Positions 25,080 through 33,365 of a stretch of DNA of 64,000 nt are shown here, piece by piece. The stretch spans positions 18,966-82,965 of the forward strand of contig JAGONC010000011.1 of the NCBI GenBank assembly GCA_017993235.1, written 5' to 3'. The translations under genes were made by a program, and so were the position numbers. How positions within the stretch are numbered: position 1 is the first letter of the stretch; every line of letters begins with the position of its first letter. The DNA comes from Lentimicrobiaceae bacterium (GTDB lineage Bacteria; Bacteroidota; Bacteroidia; Bacteroidales; JAGONC01). A model generated the notes under the pieces. That model was not told the DNA's origin. It saw only the letters and a list, made by a program, of their open reading frames with translations, and did not search any database.

Positions 25080-25289
25080 ATGAAAACAAACATGGGATGG
25101 GCCGATAGGATCATCAGGATTGTGATCGCGGCCGTTTTCGCTATTCTTTTCTTCACTAAAGTGATCACCGGAGGCTGGGGGATCGTTTTACTGATCATTG
25201 CCATCATTTTCTTTATAACCGGCATTATCGGGTATTGTCCTCTCTACACTGTTTTTAAATGCAATACATTCTGTGCGAAAAAGAAATAA
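25080..25289 (+). CDS. Small DUF2892 membrane protein
   Basis: A 69-residue protein: 'MGWADRIIRIVIAAVFAILF', a second membrane helix 'GIVLLIIAIIFFITGIIGYC', then 'PLYTVFKCNTFCAKK'. This is the two-helix DUF2892 fold with its typical 'G.CP.Y...' C-terminal motif, as in the membrane part of E. coli YgaP. The cysteines at ~53, 61 and 65 could carry a sulfur or selenium relay in relatives fused to rhodanese, but no rhodanese is present here. A much longer frame opens at 24891; I chose the ATG at 25080, which starts the conserved part. It lies directly before the tRNA-Sec gene. Confidence 0.85.
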   Translation: MKTNMGWADRIIRIVIAAVFAILFFTKVITGGWGIVLLIIAIIFFITGIIGYCPLYTVFKCNTFCAKKK

Positions 25290-25393
25290 TGCAGCAGGCA
25301 GTACCAACGTCACATTTTGCTTCGAACTGACCCGGACGAATCGTTCTGTAACGGGGAAATTGAACTTTTTCAGGTGAAATTCACATTTCATTA

Positions 25394-25401
25394 TATCTTT
25401 G
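25394..25401 (+). promoter_or_regulatory. Putative -7 box of the tRNA-Sec/selAB unit (TATCTTTG)
   Basis: TATCTTTG is an exact TAnnTTTG match 33 bases before the tRNA start. No TTTG is seen at the ideal -33 position, although T-rich sequence (25366-25370) lies near it. One transcript could cover tRNA-Sec, selA and selB, since only 32 bases separate the tRNA from selA. Confidence 0.5.
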
Positions 25402-25433
25402 TGATGAAAATGGCGTAGCCATGACAGTATCGT

Positions 25434-25528
25434 AGAGAGGTCGGGACTGGTGTTCCAGTTGGTCTTCAAAACCAATGACAGGCGGATAAAACCGGCTGTG
25501 GCAGGTTCGATCCCTGCCCTCTCTGCCA
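25434..25528 (+). tRNA. selC: tRNA-Sec (anticodon TCA)
   Basis: About 95 bases including an encoded CCA. AGAGAGG (25434-25440) pairs with CCTCTCT (25518-25524), followed by G73 and CCA. The D arm is GGGAC-TGGT-GTTCC; the anticodon stem TTGGT/ACCAA encloses loop CTTCAAA with anticodon TCA at 25466-25468. A long variable arm follows (ACAGGCGG paired with CCGGCTGT around ATAAAA, one mismatch). The T arm is GCAGG-TTCGATC-CCTGC. Long variable arm, TCA anticodon and position before selA and selB make the call certain in kind. Oddly I count 7+5 acceptor/T pairs rather than the bacterial 8+5, and position 1 is A. Confidence 0.95.
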
Positions 25529-25560
25529 AACAACCTTCCGTGTCTGAAAAAAATGTTACG

Positions 25561-26976
25561 ATGGAAAGTGTTGCAGGATCATTCAAAGATCTTCCCGGCG
25601 TCGACACATTGCTTACCACAGACGAAATACGAAACCTGCTTACGTCCTATCCCAGGGAACTGGTCATTTATGCCGTACATGCTTCCCTGAATGATTACAG
25701 GGATCAAATGAGGAACGGGTCACCGGCTCCGTCTTCGCAGGAAATTCTGGATGCCACTGTAAAATTACTGAATCAACTTGTCCGGCACAGCCTCCGCAGG
25801 GTGATCAACGCTACCGGAGTGATCATTCACACCAACATTGGCAGGGCTCCGGTCGGAGAAAAATTACTGAATGAAGTCAAAAATATCCTGACCGGCTATT
25901 CCAATCTCGAGTTTGACCTGTCCCTTGCCAAACGGGGCTCCCGGTATGTTCATGTCACCGGACTTTTACGTTACCTGACCGGTGCAGAGGATATTCTGGT
26001 GGTCAACAACAATGCTGCTGCAGTGTTGCTGATCCTGCACACCCTGGCGAATAAAAAAGAAGTGATCATCTCCCGCGGTGAACTGATCGAGATCGGTGGT
26101 TCATTCCGCATGCCTGATATCATGAGAACGTCGGGATGCCGGATGGTTGAAGTAGGAACTACCAACAAGACAAGCCAGGAGGATTATGAAAAGGCCATCT
26201 CCCAAAAGACGGCTCTTTTAATGAAAGCCCACCCTTCGAATTATGTGATCAAAGGATTTACCCACCAGCCATCATTGAAAGAACTGGTTGAATCGGGGAA
26301 AAAGCATTCGTTACCCGTGGTGTACGATATGGGTTCGGGATTATTGCGTAAAACCAACATTGAGATCCTCAGGGACGAGCCCGATGTACGGCAGACACTG
26401 GCTGAAGGAGTTGATCTGGTCAGTTTCAGTGGCGATAAGCTACTGGGAGGACCGCAGGCCGGGATCATTGCCGGGAAAAAGGAGTTGGTGGCCCGGCTGA
26501 AAAAAGATCCGCTGACCAGGGCCCTGCGCGTGGGGAAAACCACCCTCGCCCTGCTTGAGGCCGCCTGCCTGTCCTATCTTGATGATGAACGCCTGATGCA
26601 GAACAATCCGGTTTTTGCCATGCTCCACCGGACGCCTGCAGAAATCCGGCAAAAGGCTGACTTGCTTCATCATGAACTGAAGGCTCTCAACATTGATGCT
26701 GAAGTCGTTCCAAATTTTGCCCAGACCGGGGGTGGTTCTCTACCCGATGGGGAAATACCGAGCTATGCCGTATTGATCGCTGGCTCTTTCAAGTCCGGCC
26801 GGGAAAGAGCAGCTTTTGCCGAAAAAGTATACCGTAACCTGCTTCTTCAGGACACACCGGTACTGGCCATCCTACGGAAAGGACAGGTTCTTTTTGATTT
26901 GCTGACCATAGCTGACCACGAGATCCCTCTTATTGCCCAAATCATCCATCAGGTAATTCATCCCAATCCATCATGA
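25561..26976 (+). CDS. selA: L-seryl-tRNA(Sec) selenium transferase
   Basis: A 471-residue PLP enzyme that turns seryl-tRNA(Sec) into selenocysteinyl-tRNA(Sec) using selenophosphate. The N-terminal tRNA-binding part contains 'LLTSYPRELVIYAVHASL'; the core holds 'RRVINATGVIIHTNIGRAP', 'VNNNAAAVLLILHTLA', and the PLP lysine in 'SFSGDKLLGGPQAGIIAG' (near 292). 'TNKTSQEDYEKAI' is also typical. I chose the ATG at 25561; a longer frame back to 25450 runs through the tRNA gene and cannot be right, and a GTG at 25540 is possible. It overlaps selB by four bases (ATGA). Confidence 0.96.
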   Translation: MESVAGSFKDLPGVDTLLTTDEIRNLLTSYPRELVIYAVHASLNDYRDQMRNGSPAPSSQEILDATVKLLNQLVRHSLRRVINATGVIIHTNIGRAPVGEKLLNEVKNILTGYSNLEFDLSLAKRGSRYVHVTGLLRYLTGAEDILVVNNNAAAVLLILHTLANKKEVIISRGELIEIGGSFRMPDIMRTSGCRMVEVGTTNKTSQEDYEKAISQKTALLMKAHPSNYVIKGFTHQPSLKELVESGKKHSLPVVYDMGSGLLRKTNIEILRDEPDVRQTLAEGVDLVSFSGDKLLGGPQAGIIAGKKELVARLKKDPLTRALRVGKTTLALLEAACLSYLDDERLMQNNPVFAMLHRTPAEIRQKADLLHHELKALNIDAEVVPNFAQTGGGSLPDGEIPSYAVLIAGSFKSGRERAAFAEKVYRNLLLQDTPVLAILRKGQVLFDLLTIADHEIPLIAQIIHQVIHPNPS

Positions 26977-28985
26977 GCCGGCACCTTATCCTTGGGACCG
27001 CAGGCCATGTGGATCATGGCAAAACTGCGCTCATCAAAGCGCTGACCGGCATTGACTGCGATACCCATAAAGAGGAAAAAGAGCGGGGTATCACCATCAA
27101 CTTGGGTTTTGCCCACCTCGATCTGCCCTCAGGCGAAAACGTCGGTATTGTGGATGTTCCCGGGCACAGGGACTTCATCCGGACCATGGTGGCCGGTGCT
27201 TACGGCATTGATATGGTGATGCTCGTCATCGCGGCGGACAGCGGCGTGATGCCCCAGACCGTTGAACATCTCAACATCATACAGTCGCTAGGTATCCGAC
27301 AGGGTCTGGTAGCGCTGACCAAAACCGACCTTGTTGACGAAGAAACACTTGATCTTGCCAGGCTGGAGGTGATGGAATTTTTGGAAGGGACTTCCCTTGA
27401 ACATGCACCCATTGTGCCCGTTTCGGCAGTCACGGGAAATGGACTGGGTGTGTTGGTGAATGAGATCGTCGCATTGATCCCAAAGATTCCCGATAAGCCT
27501 GCGGGTTCAGTTTTCAGGATGTATATCGACCGCCTTTTCAACATGAAAGGCCAGGGATATGTAGTTACAGGGACGGTGATGAATGGCTCCGTCAAAATAG
27601 GTGAGGAGCTTTACCTTTTGCCGGGATTTGATAAAAAAATGAAGGTCAGGCAGATACAGCGACACGGACAAACGGTGGATTCCGTCTGCGCCGGCGATCG
27701 CGCTGCACTGAATCTGTCAGGCATCAATGCTGAGGACTTCGAACGGGGAGTGGTGCTTTCCAGTCAGCGCCTGCCCTCTGCCAACATGACCGATGCCTCG
27801 CTGGTGCTCTTCGGGGAGGCAGAGAAAATGGGCACCTGGTCGCAAGTGATCTTCCTTACCGGAACACTGAAATGCAATGCACGGATTCACCTGCTCGATA
27901 AAGACCAGCTGATGCCTGGAGGATCGGCTCTGGTCCAGATCCATCTTGACAAACCCGCTATGCTTATGAACGGGGACCACTATGTCATACGGAACTCCTC
28001 CAACGATACCACCATCGGCGGGGGGGTGATTCTGGATATCAGTCCCCTGCATCATAAGAAACGGACAGCGAAGCTGGTTGATTACCTGAATGATCTCAGG
28101 GAGGCGGAAAGCGGGAGGCGGGAGGCAGGAGGCGGGAAGCAGGAGGCAGGAAGCAGGAGGCAGCAGGGATTGGGATGGTTGAAAATTGAAATGAGGAAGG
28201 AGGCGGGTCCGGTTTTACCGGAAACACTTGAGGCTAAACTAAATTTATCACCCGGTGATGTCCTGAAGTATATAAACGAGGGATTGAGTCCTGAAATCCG
28301 GCTCTATAATCCCGGAGGAAGGAGCATCCTGATCATGAACTCCCTGGATGAGGGCATCCGGCAGAAGATCCTGTCTGTTCTTCGACAATGGCATGAAGCC
28401 AATCCATTGCTGGAATCCGGGCTGGATTCCAGAGGCCTTGCTGGCAAGCTGGGGTTTCAATCTCCGGAGCAGAAACTTTACCTGGAAGCACTGCTTGATA
28501 CACTACGTGAAGAAGGGAAGATAAGGCAAAACGAAGCCACATGGCTGCTGGGAGATTTTCAGGTAACCATTGATAAAAGGATGCAGGAATCACTTGACTG
28601 GCTTGATCAAACCACAGAACAATACGGCGTTCAGAAGTCAGTGGCCACGGAGATGGAATCACTGGTCGCATCAGCCCAGGCCAGGAGTATCAGTAAGCAG
28701 AAGCTGATGATGATGCTGGTGTATCTTGCGAAAAAAGGGATACTGTATTTCTATGATGATGATTATCTTCACCGCACTGTGGTTGACCATTGCCGCAACC
28801 TTTTACTGGCTGATCTGAAGCACAAGGAAGCCGGCATCAACGAAAAGGAATTCCGCCTGCTTATCGATGGCACAAAAAGGATCGTCCAGGTGCTCATCGG
28901 GATATTCACAGAAGAAGGCTCGATTACGAAACAATCGTTCTACCTGAGAATCACGGAGAAGGGGAAAAAAATTTTAAAACTTTAG
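26973..28985 (+). CDS. selB: Selenocysteine-specific elongation factor SelB
   Basis: A 670-residue GTPase that brings selenocysteinyl-tRNA to UGA codons marked by a SECIS hairpin. G motifs: '[19 protein letters not shown]', '[15 protein letters not shown]', '[18 protein letters not shown]', 'ALTKTDLVD' (TKTD for NKxD) and '[10 protein letters not shown]'. EF-Tu-like domains II and III follow to ~370 ('[15 protein letters not shown]'). The last ~230 residues are the winged-helix array that binds SECIS RNA. Between them, residues ~376-397 are encoded by nine 7-base repeats and read as three units of EAxSGRR type. This in-frame insert lies in a linker, so the protein is probably functional. No selenoprotein gene or selD is in the window. 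Confidence 0.96.
   Translation: MSRHLILGTAGHVDHGKTALIKALTGIDCDTHKEEKERGITINLGFAHLDLPSGENVGIVDVPGHRDFIRTMVAGAYGIDMVMLVIAADSGVMPQTVEHLNIIQSLGIRQGLVALTKTDLVDEETLDLARLEVMEFLEGTSLEHAPIVPVSAVTGNGLGVLVNEIVALIPKIPDKPAGSVFRMYIDRLFNMKGQGYVVTGTVMNGSVKIGEELYLLPGFDKKMKVRQIQRHGQTVDSVCAGDRAALNLSGINAEDFERGVVLSSQRLPSANMTDASLVLFGEAEKMGTWSQVIFLTGTLKCNARIHLLDKDQLMPGGSALVQIHLDKPAMLMNGDHYVIRNSSNDTTIGGGVILDISPLHHKKRTAKLVDYLNDLREAESGRREAGGGKQEAGSRRQQGLGWLKIEMRKEAGPVLPETLEAKLNLSPGDVLKYINEGLSPEIRLYNPGGRSILIMNSLDEGIRQKILSVLRQWHEANPLLESGLDSRGLAGKLGFQSPEQKLYLEALLDTLREEGKIRQNEATWLLGDFQVTIDKRMQESLDWLDQTTEQYGVQKSVATEMESLVASAQARSISKQKLMMMLVYLAKKGILYFYDDDYLHRTVVDHCRNLLLADLKHKEAGINEKEFRLLIDGTKRIVQVLIGIFTEEGSITKQSFYLRITEKGKKILKL
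28099..28161 (+). repeat. In-frame array of nine heptanucleotide units (RGGARGC) inside selB
   Basis: Nine consecutive seven-base units: GGGAGGC, GGAAAGC, GGGAGGC, GGGAGGC, AGGAGGC, GGGAAGC, AGGAGGC, AGGAAGC, AGGAGGC. Total 63 bases, exactly 21 codons, giving a protein repeat with a seven-residue period ([21 protein letters not shown]). Gain or loss of one unit would shift the selB frame. Confidence 0.9.
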
Positions 28986-29671
28986 TCATCTCCCATAAAC
29001 CTGTATCCAATGACCGGTTCGGTGACGATAATGACCGGATGATTGGGATTGTCTTCGATCTTTTTACGCAGCTGGGCGATAAAAACCCGAAGGTACTGTG
29101 ACTGTTCAATATAACCCGGTCCCCAGATCTTCATCAAGATGAACTGGTGGGTGAGGACCCTGTTTTCATTTTTGGCCAGAAGTGCCAGAAGGGAATATTC
29201 AGTGGATGTTAACCTGATAAGGGTGTCCCCTTTTCTTACTATCCGGTTCACAAGATCAATGGAAAGATCATGACTTTGAATGACCGACTTAGTTTCTGAT
29301 CTATTATAATTCCGGAGCACTGTCCGGATCCTGGCCAGTAATTCTCCGGTACGGAAGGGCTTGACCAGGTAGTCATTGGCACCATTATCCAATGCCCTGA
29401 TGATCTCATCCTCGCTATCACGGACCGATAGAATAATGATCGGCGAAATATACCATTCCCTCAGTTTGACAAGGATGTTCTGACCATCCTCATCGGGCAG
29501 GCCCAGGTCCAGAAGGATAAGGTCAGGTGGATGCATGGCAGCCTGCATCAACCCATCCCTGCCAGTACTGGCTTCGATGACCTTGTATTCTGCTGAACGT
29601 AGGGTTATTTCCAGTAACCTGATGATCTGCGCTTCATCATCAATGATCAGTATGGTATGCCGTTCATTCAT
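28982..29671 (-). CDS. kdpE: KdpE-like response regulator (OmpR family)
   Basis: A 229-residue transcription regulator. The receiver domain shows 'HTILIIDDEAQIIRLLEITL', phospho-acceptor Asp in 'DLILLDLGLPDEDG' (~54), and Lys in 'NDYLVKPFRTGEL' (~105). The C-terminal winged helix has 'LTSTEYSLLALLAKNENRVL' and 'YLRVFIAQLRKKIEDNP', close to KdpE. It overlaps the sensor kinase gene by eight bases and is the end of the potassium cluster. Its stop overlaps the end of selB, which converges from the other strand. A role in potassium or turgor response is inferred from similarity and neighbours; no kdpFABC pump gene is seen here. Confidence 0.88.
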   Translation of the reverse strand: MNERHTILIIDDEAQIIRLLEITLRSAEYKVIEASTGRDGLMQAAMHPPDLILLDLGLPDEDGQNILVKLREWYISPIIILSVRDSEDEIIRALDNGANDYLVKPFRTGELLARIRTVLRNYNRSETKSVIQSHDLSIDLVNRIVRKGDTLIRLTSTEYSLLALLAKNENRVLTHQFILMKIWGPGYIEQSQYLRVFIAQLRKKIEDNPNHPVIIVTEPVIGYRFMGDD

Positions 29672-30746
29672 CTTCTGGTTCTATCCGGACTGTCTCGACA
29701 GGTATTCGAATGGTAAAAAGGGCACCGTGAGGATCGTGGTTAGCGACCGTTATGGTACCGTTATGAGCCTGTATAAATCCCCTACTTATGGACAAACCCA
29801 GTCCCAGTCCACTTTTCCCGGAATCTCCGCGACGTGAGAATTTATCGAAGACCATATCCAGACTCTGCTGATCAAATCCGGGACCGTCATCGGATAGCTG
29901 AAGAACCAGGTCATTCCCTTCCATTACTGTATTGATGTTGACCGAGGTCCCGGGTGGTGTATGTACCGTGATATTCTGCAATATATTGTAGAGGGCCTGT
30001 TCCATTAAACCAAAATCCATTTTTACCATCGGAAAATTCTCCGGCACCCGAATAGAAACGGGAAACTTCTCAATTTCCGGCCTTAATCTATTCACCACAG
30101 TATGGATCAACTCATTGACATCACACCAATCCAGCTTTGGCTGAAGCATCCCTGACTCAAGGCGTGACATATTCAACAGATTGCTCACCAATCGGTTAAG
30201 CCGGTTGGAGGCGAGAAGTATTTCATTCTGCAGAAAAATCCTGTCCGTGTCCTGAATTTCTTTATGCCGGCCAATCAGGGTTTCAGCCGCACCAATAATC
30301 GTAGTAAGAGGCGTTCGCAGCTCATGGGAAATGGAATTGAACAGGGCATTGTACAACTTCAGAGCCTGTAGCCTCTGTTCTCTTTGTCTGACCTGCTTTT
30401 CAAAATGCCTGATCCGGGATGTGAGAATTCCGTTCAACAGGGCAATTGTTAGAAACATGGCAAGCATCAGCACATCTTCAGTCGTATTGACATGAAAGGT
30501 GTAATGGGGTGGAATGAAGAAAAAATCCCATATAATGGCACTGAGTATAGCTGATATCAAGACCGGATACAGACTGAATACGATGGCCAGCAGCGAGACA
30601 TTGAACAGCAGTACCAGTGCCACTGCACGATACCCAATCACATCTGAAATGAAAAAACAAATTAATGCAACGACAAGGGTGACAGAAATGCTTATCAGGT
30701 ATTGAGTGGGATGTTTCTTACCGGTGTAGTCACTTAATTTGATCAT
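29664..30746 (-). CDS. KdpD-like sensor kinase lacking the N-terminal KdpD/USP domains
   Basis: A 360-residue kinase. Four membrane segments (~15-110, including 'LISISVTLVVALICFFISDV' and 'ILSAIIWDFFFIPPHYTFHV') form the DUF4118 membrane domain of KdpD. Then come HisKA with 'FNSISHELRTPLTTIIGAAE' (His ~151) and the ATPase with 'YNILQNITVHTP', 'DDGPGFDQQSL' and 'GKSGLGLGLSISRGFIQAH' (in parts). Full KdpD (~890 residues) has a KdpD domain, a USP domain and a GAF domain; this protein has only the membrane and kinase parts, beginning at an ATG at 30746. A separate universal stress protein gene (34196) lies in the same cluster. Confidence 0.85.
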   Translation of the reverse strand: MIKLSDYTGKKHPTQYLISISVTLVVALICFFISDVIGYRAVALVLLFNVSLLAIVFSLYPVLISAILSAIIWDFFFIPPHYTFHVNTTEDVLMLAMFLTIALLNGILTSRIRHFEKQVRQREQRLQALKLYNALFNSISHELRTPLTTIIGAAETLIGRHKEIQDTDRIFLQNEILLASNRLNRLVSNLLNMSRLESGMLQPKLDWCDVNELIHTVVNRLRPEIEKFPVSIRVPENFPMVKMDFGLMEQALYNILQNITVHTPPGTSVNINTVMEGNDLVLQLSDDGPGFDQQSLDMVFDKFSRRGDSGKSGLGLGLSISRGFIQAHNGTITVANHDPHGALFTIRIPVETVRIEPEDE

Positions 30747-30794
30747 TGTTCAGGAATAAGATCTACCCAATCAGAAACTCAATGCAAAGTCTAC

Positions 30795-30802
30795 CAAAGA
30801 TA
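30795..30802 (-). promoter_or_regulatory. Putative promoter of the KdpD/KdpE-like genes (TATCTTTG)
   Basis: On the minus strand TATCTTTG matches TAnnTTTG exactly, with TTTA at the -33 position after a gap of 19 bases. It lies 49 bases before the kinase ATG, in the 94-base gap after the small 72-residue gene, so the kinase pair can be expressed apart from the transporter. Confidence 0.6.
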
Positions 30803-30840
30803 CAACAAAATGGGTGAACTTTAAAATCGTGAGGGTGTAG

Positions 30841-31059
30841 TCAACACTTTATCACGCACTCATGAAAGTATTTCAGCGTCCTCTTAAGTTCGAGAATGCA
30901 TTGATCATAAGCAGCGAGTTTACCCGCAAGTATCAATGTCATTCTTTCACTGGTCACAGAGGATTCATTCTCAATTTTTTTCAGCACCTCTGCTTTGCTT
31001 TCCGTCAGCCGGATGATCAAATCCTCGATGAGCTTTTCCATGGTCATGCAGTGTTTCAT
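30841..31059 (-). CDS. Small helical protein of unknown function between transporter and kinase genes
   Basis: A 72-residue frame starting 'MKHCMTMEKLIEDLIIRLTE' and ending 'YFHECVIKC'. It is strongly helical with charged and leucine residues in heptad-like spacing ('SKAEVLKKIENESSVTSERM', 'LAAYDQCILELKRTLKYFHE'). It begins seven bases after the stop of the KimA-like transporter gene, so the two are probably cotranscribed. The longer frame back to 31302 lies over the transporter gene and is not used. I do not recognise it. Position suggests a modulator of the transporter, but this is inference. Confidence 0.55.
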   Translation of the reverse strand: MKHCMTMEKLIEDLIIRLTESKAEVLKKIENESSVTSERMTLILAGKLAAYDQCILELKRTLKYFHECVIKC

Positions 31060-31066
31060 TGATAAT

Positions 31067-33115
31067 TTAGAAATTCTTTGAAGCCAGATGGATGATTTCT
31101 GACTGGTCCAGAGGGATCGGCAACACAATGGTAGTGATTCCATGAAGGAACAGTTTCCTCTGGATGGCAAAAATGGTGTAATTATGAAGCAGTCGTACAA
31201 ACCGGGGATTGCCATGAAAGATGAACTGGCCTCCAAAAAATACAGCATCCGGATATTTGGCAATGATCTCAGGAATAAGATGATCCACCTCCTCCACAAC
31301 ATCGGTACCCAGACTGTAGAAGCAATCGGACCTTAAACCGACCTGCTCGGCAATATATTTATATTTCTGAAGGTCTGTCACAATATTTTCCCTGAGCCGC
31401 TCATAATGATTATGGTCGGTAAAACACTGTGAATCCACAATACCAATGCTCATAAAGGTGATGTTAGCGTAAGTAGAATCAAACAAATCGATAAGCCGGT
31501 AGAATGAATATAATCCCAGACCATTGTATCCGTTGACCAGGAATACGGCAGTATGCACTAGTTTGTCACCCCTGTATTTTGTAGAGGAGGGGATTGCTAT
31601 TTTGGTTTTCATTTTAGTGATGATATCAGGCAGTACCTTCTTTATGATCCTCTGCACGATGATGATCTCCTTTCTGGTTTTATTATAATGTCGCTTGATG
31701 GTAACTGCAAATAAGGAAAGCATTCCTGTTATTAAGAGCGTTATCCATCCTCCTTCGCCAAATTTGAGAATCACCACGGTAATCAGGATGAAGCTGGTCA
31801 GGACAAGGCCGATACCATTCACCAGCATTTTCCTCAACCATTTTTTTTCGTGCTTTCTGACCTGGATCCAGTGCCTGACCATTCCGAATTGTGAAAGGGT
31901 GAACGTGATAAAAACGTTAATGCTGTAAAGGATGACCAGCCATGCGACAGATCCCCTGGAAACGAACAATAGCACAAAAGCTGCTCCACCCATGATCAGG
32001 ATTCCATTCTGAGATACAAGCCGGTCGCTCAGGTGCATGAATCTTTTCGGTATCCAGTGGTCGGTGGCCATGTTGGCCATCACCCTGGGTCCATCAAGGA
32101 AACCTGTCTGGGCGGCAACGAACAGCAATGCTGCTTCGGATATCAGTGTAAGAAAAACAAATGATTTCCCAAGAAAGGGATTCCACCCGGAGGAAGCCTG
32201 CTGAACCAGTACAGCATTCAATGTTTTACCATGCTCAAATCGGAGATCAAAAAGGTAATAGGAAATGATGAGTCCGAATGCTGCAATGGCCAGAGATACC
32301 GACATCAGCATCATGGTTTTCTGCGCGGTGTGGGTTTTCGGATCCCGCAGGTTGGGAATGCCGTTACTGACGGCCTCAATGCCCGTGTACGTTCCTGCTC
32401 CCATACTGTAAGCCCTCAGGATCAGGAAAAGGGTTCCTAGTATCCCCAGTTCAGAAACCGTCCGGGATGTCTCAGCTGCAGTCTTTTCGATGATGACCGG
32501 TGCCTGAGACATATGCGTCATTAAACTGTAGCCGATCAGCAGGATGTGGGTGAGTACAAACAAGATAAAAACGGGAGTCAGTGTCTGTACCGATTCTTTT
32601 ACTCCCCTAAGGTTAAGAGTGATCAATACCAAAAGAATAAAAAATGCAAATGGAAGTTTAAAAATGTACCATGTTCCCGGCAAAAAGCTGAATATGGCAT
32701 CGGAGCCGCTGGACACTGACAGGGTGATGGTCAGGACATAATCGATCAGCAATGCACTGCCGGAGATCATTCCGGCAGCCGGGGAGATCAGCTTGCTGGC
32801 CACAATGTATCCGCCTCCGCCATGCGGGAAAAGCCGGATGATCTGCCTGTAACTCGTGCTGATCACAAAAATGGTGAGGACCGTAAGTGTGGCCGCAAAG
32901 ATGGAAAGGTTCTGGTGGCCTGCCAGGTTTCGCATGATCTCTTCAGGACCGTAACAGGATGAAGACAGCGGATCCGATCCCAATCCCACCCATGCAAAAA
33001 AAGTGATCAGTGAAATATGGCGAAATATTGACTTATCCGATATATCACGCGCTTTACCGATCAGGGTGTTCTTGATTTTTGCCGATATGGCAGCCGTGTC
33101 GTTCATATGGGTCAT
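31067..33115 (-). CDS. kimA: KimA-like APC-family potassium transporter
   Basis: A 682-residue protein with about 12 membrane segments and a ~170-residue cytoplasmic tail. The beginning reads like KimA (YdaO): 'SLITFFAWVGLGSDPLSSSC', 'YGPEEIM', 'SYRQIIRLFPHGGGGYIVAS', 'SGSALLIDYVLTITLSVSSG' and 'LRAYSMGAGTYTGIEAVSNG'. Bacterial KimA proteins take up potassium by proton symport, and in Firmicutes are inhibited by c-di-AMP; whether that applies here is unknown. The KdpDE-like genes and the universal stress protein nearby fit a potassium role. Amino acid permease is the alternative. ATGs at 33115 and 33106 are both possible starts. A shared upstream element and -7 box lie at 33127-33197. Confidence 0.82.
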   Translation of the reverse strand: MTHMNDTAAISAKIKNTLIGKARDISDKSIFRHISLITFFAWVGLGSDPLSSSCYGPEEIMRNLAGHQNLSIFAATLTVLTIFVISTSYRQIIRLFPHGGGGYIVASKLISPAAGMISGSALLIDYVLTITLSVSSGSDAIFSFLPGTWYIFKLPFAFFILLVLITLNLRGVKESVQTLTPVFILFVLTHILLIGYSLMTHMSQAPVIIEKTAAETSRTVSELGILGTLFLILRAYSMGAGTYTGIEAVSNGIPNLRDPKTHTAQKTMMLMSVSLAIAAFGLIISYYLFDLRFEHGKTLNAVLVQQASSGWNPFLGKSFVFLTLISEAALLFVAAQTGFLDGPRVMANMATDHWIPKRFMHLSDRLVSQNGILIMGGAAFVLLFVSRGSVAWLVILYSINVFITFTLSQFGMVRHWIQVRKHEKKWLRKMLVNGIGLVLTSFILITVVILKFGEGGWITLLITGMLSLFAVTIKRHYNKTRKEIIIVQRIIKKVLPDIITKMKTKIAIPSSTKYRGDKLVHTAVFLVNGYNGLGLYSFYRLIDLFDSTYANITFMSIGIVDSQCFTDHNHYERLRENIVTDLQKYKYIAEQVGLRSDCFYSLGTDVVEEVDHLIPEIIAKYPDAVFFGGQFIFHGNPRFVRLLHNYTIFAIQRKLFLHGITTIVLPIPLDQSEIIHLASKNF

Positions 33116-33126
33116 GATACCGGCAG

Positions 33127-33134
33127 CAAATGTA
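33127..33134 (-). promoter_or_regulatory. Putative -7 box of the KimA-like gene (TACATTTG)
   Basis: On the minus strand TACATTTG matches TAnnTTTG, about 21 bases before the second possible ATG (33106). It stands 24 bases from the TTTG in the conserved upstream element, the same distance as in front of the tonB gene at 41512. Confidence 0.55.
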
Positions 33135-33152
33135 ATCCAGGTATTATAAAGG

Positions 33153-33197
33153 AAAAGTCAAACTATCCGGCGATCGTGTAAAGATTTCATAAAAGAA
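33153..33197 (-). promoter_or_regulatory. Upstream element shared with the tonB gene at 41512
   Basis: The plus-strand sequence from 33153 matches 41560-41604 with four mismatches in the first 35 bases; mismatched positions are mostly C/T changes. Conserved blocks are AAAAGTCAAACT and GTGTAAAGATTT. It overlaps and extends upstream of the -33 region, where an activator would bind. Confidence 0.65.
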
Positions 33198-33365
33198 TTC
33201 CCATGATTTCTCACTGATAAGAGGAAAAATTACCAAGAATAGTAATGACTAAACTGCCGAGAGGGTCTTTGGACGTGGCATAACAAATTTGTCCTACCAC
33301 TTCCGGTTCCGGCAAGTTCTCAACTAAGGGATGGCATTCCTTATTCGGTCTTTACTCTGGCCTGG

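Noticed and set aside
25450..25560. Longer N-terminus for SelA
   Set aside because: It would be encoded by most of the tRNA-Sec gene; SelA similarity starts after 25561.
25188..25619. Minus-strand frame of 143 codons over the DUF2892 gene and tRNA-Sec
   Set aside because: Antisense to two real genes; no motif.
28099..28161. CRISPR-like array
   Set aside because: Units are seven bases with no spacers; it is a plain tandem repeat.
33153..33197. PHO box or E. coli KdpE site reading of the shared element
   Set aside because: TTTACA and TTTGAC halves are suggestive, but spacing and sequence do not match either consensus well enough to name the regulator.
33116..33365. A c-di-AMP (ydaO) riboswitch before the KimA-like gene
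   Set aside because: The -7 box lies within ~20 bases of the start codon, leaving no room for a structured leader; no riboswitch-like pairing seen.
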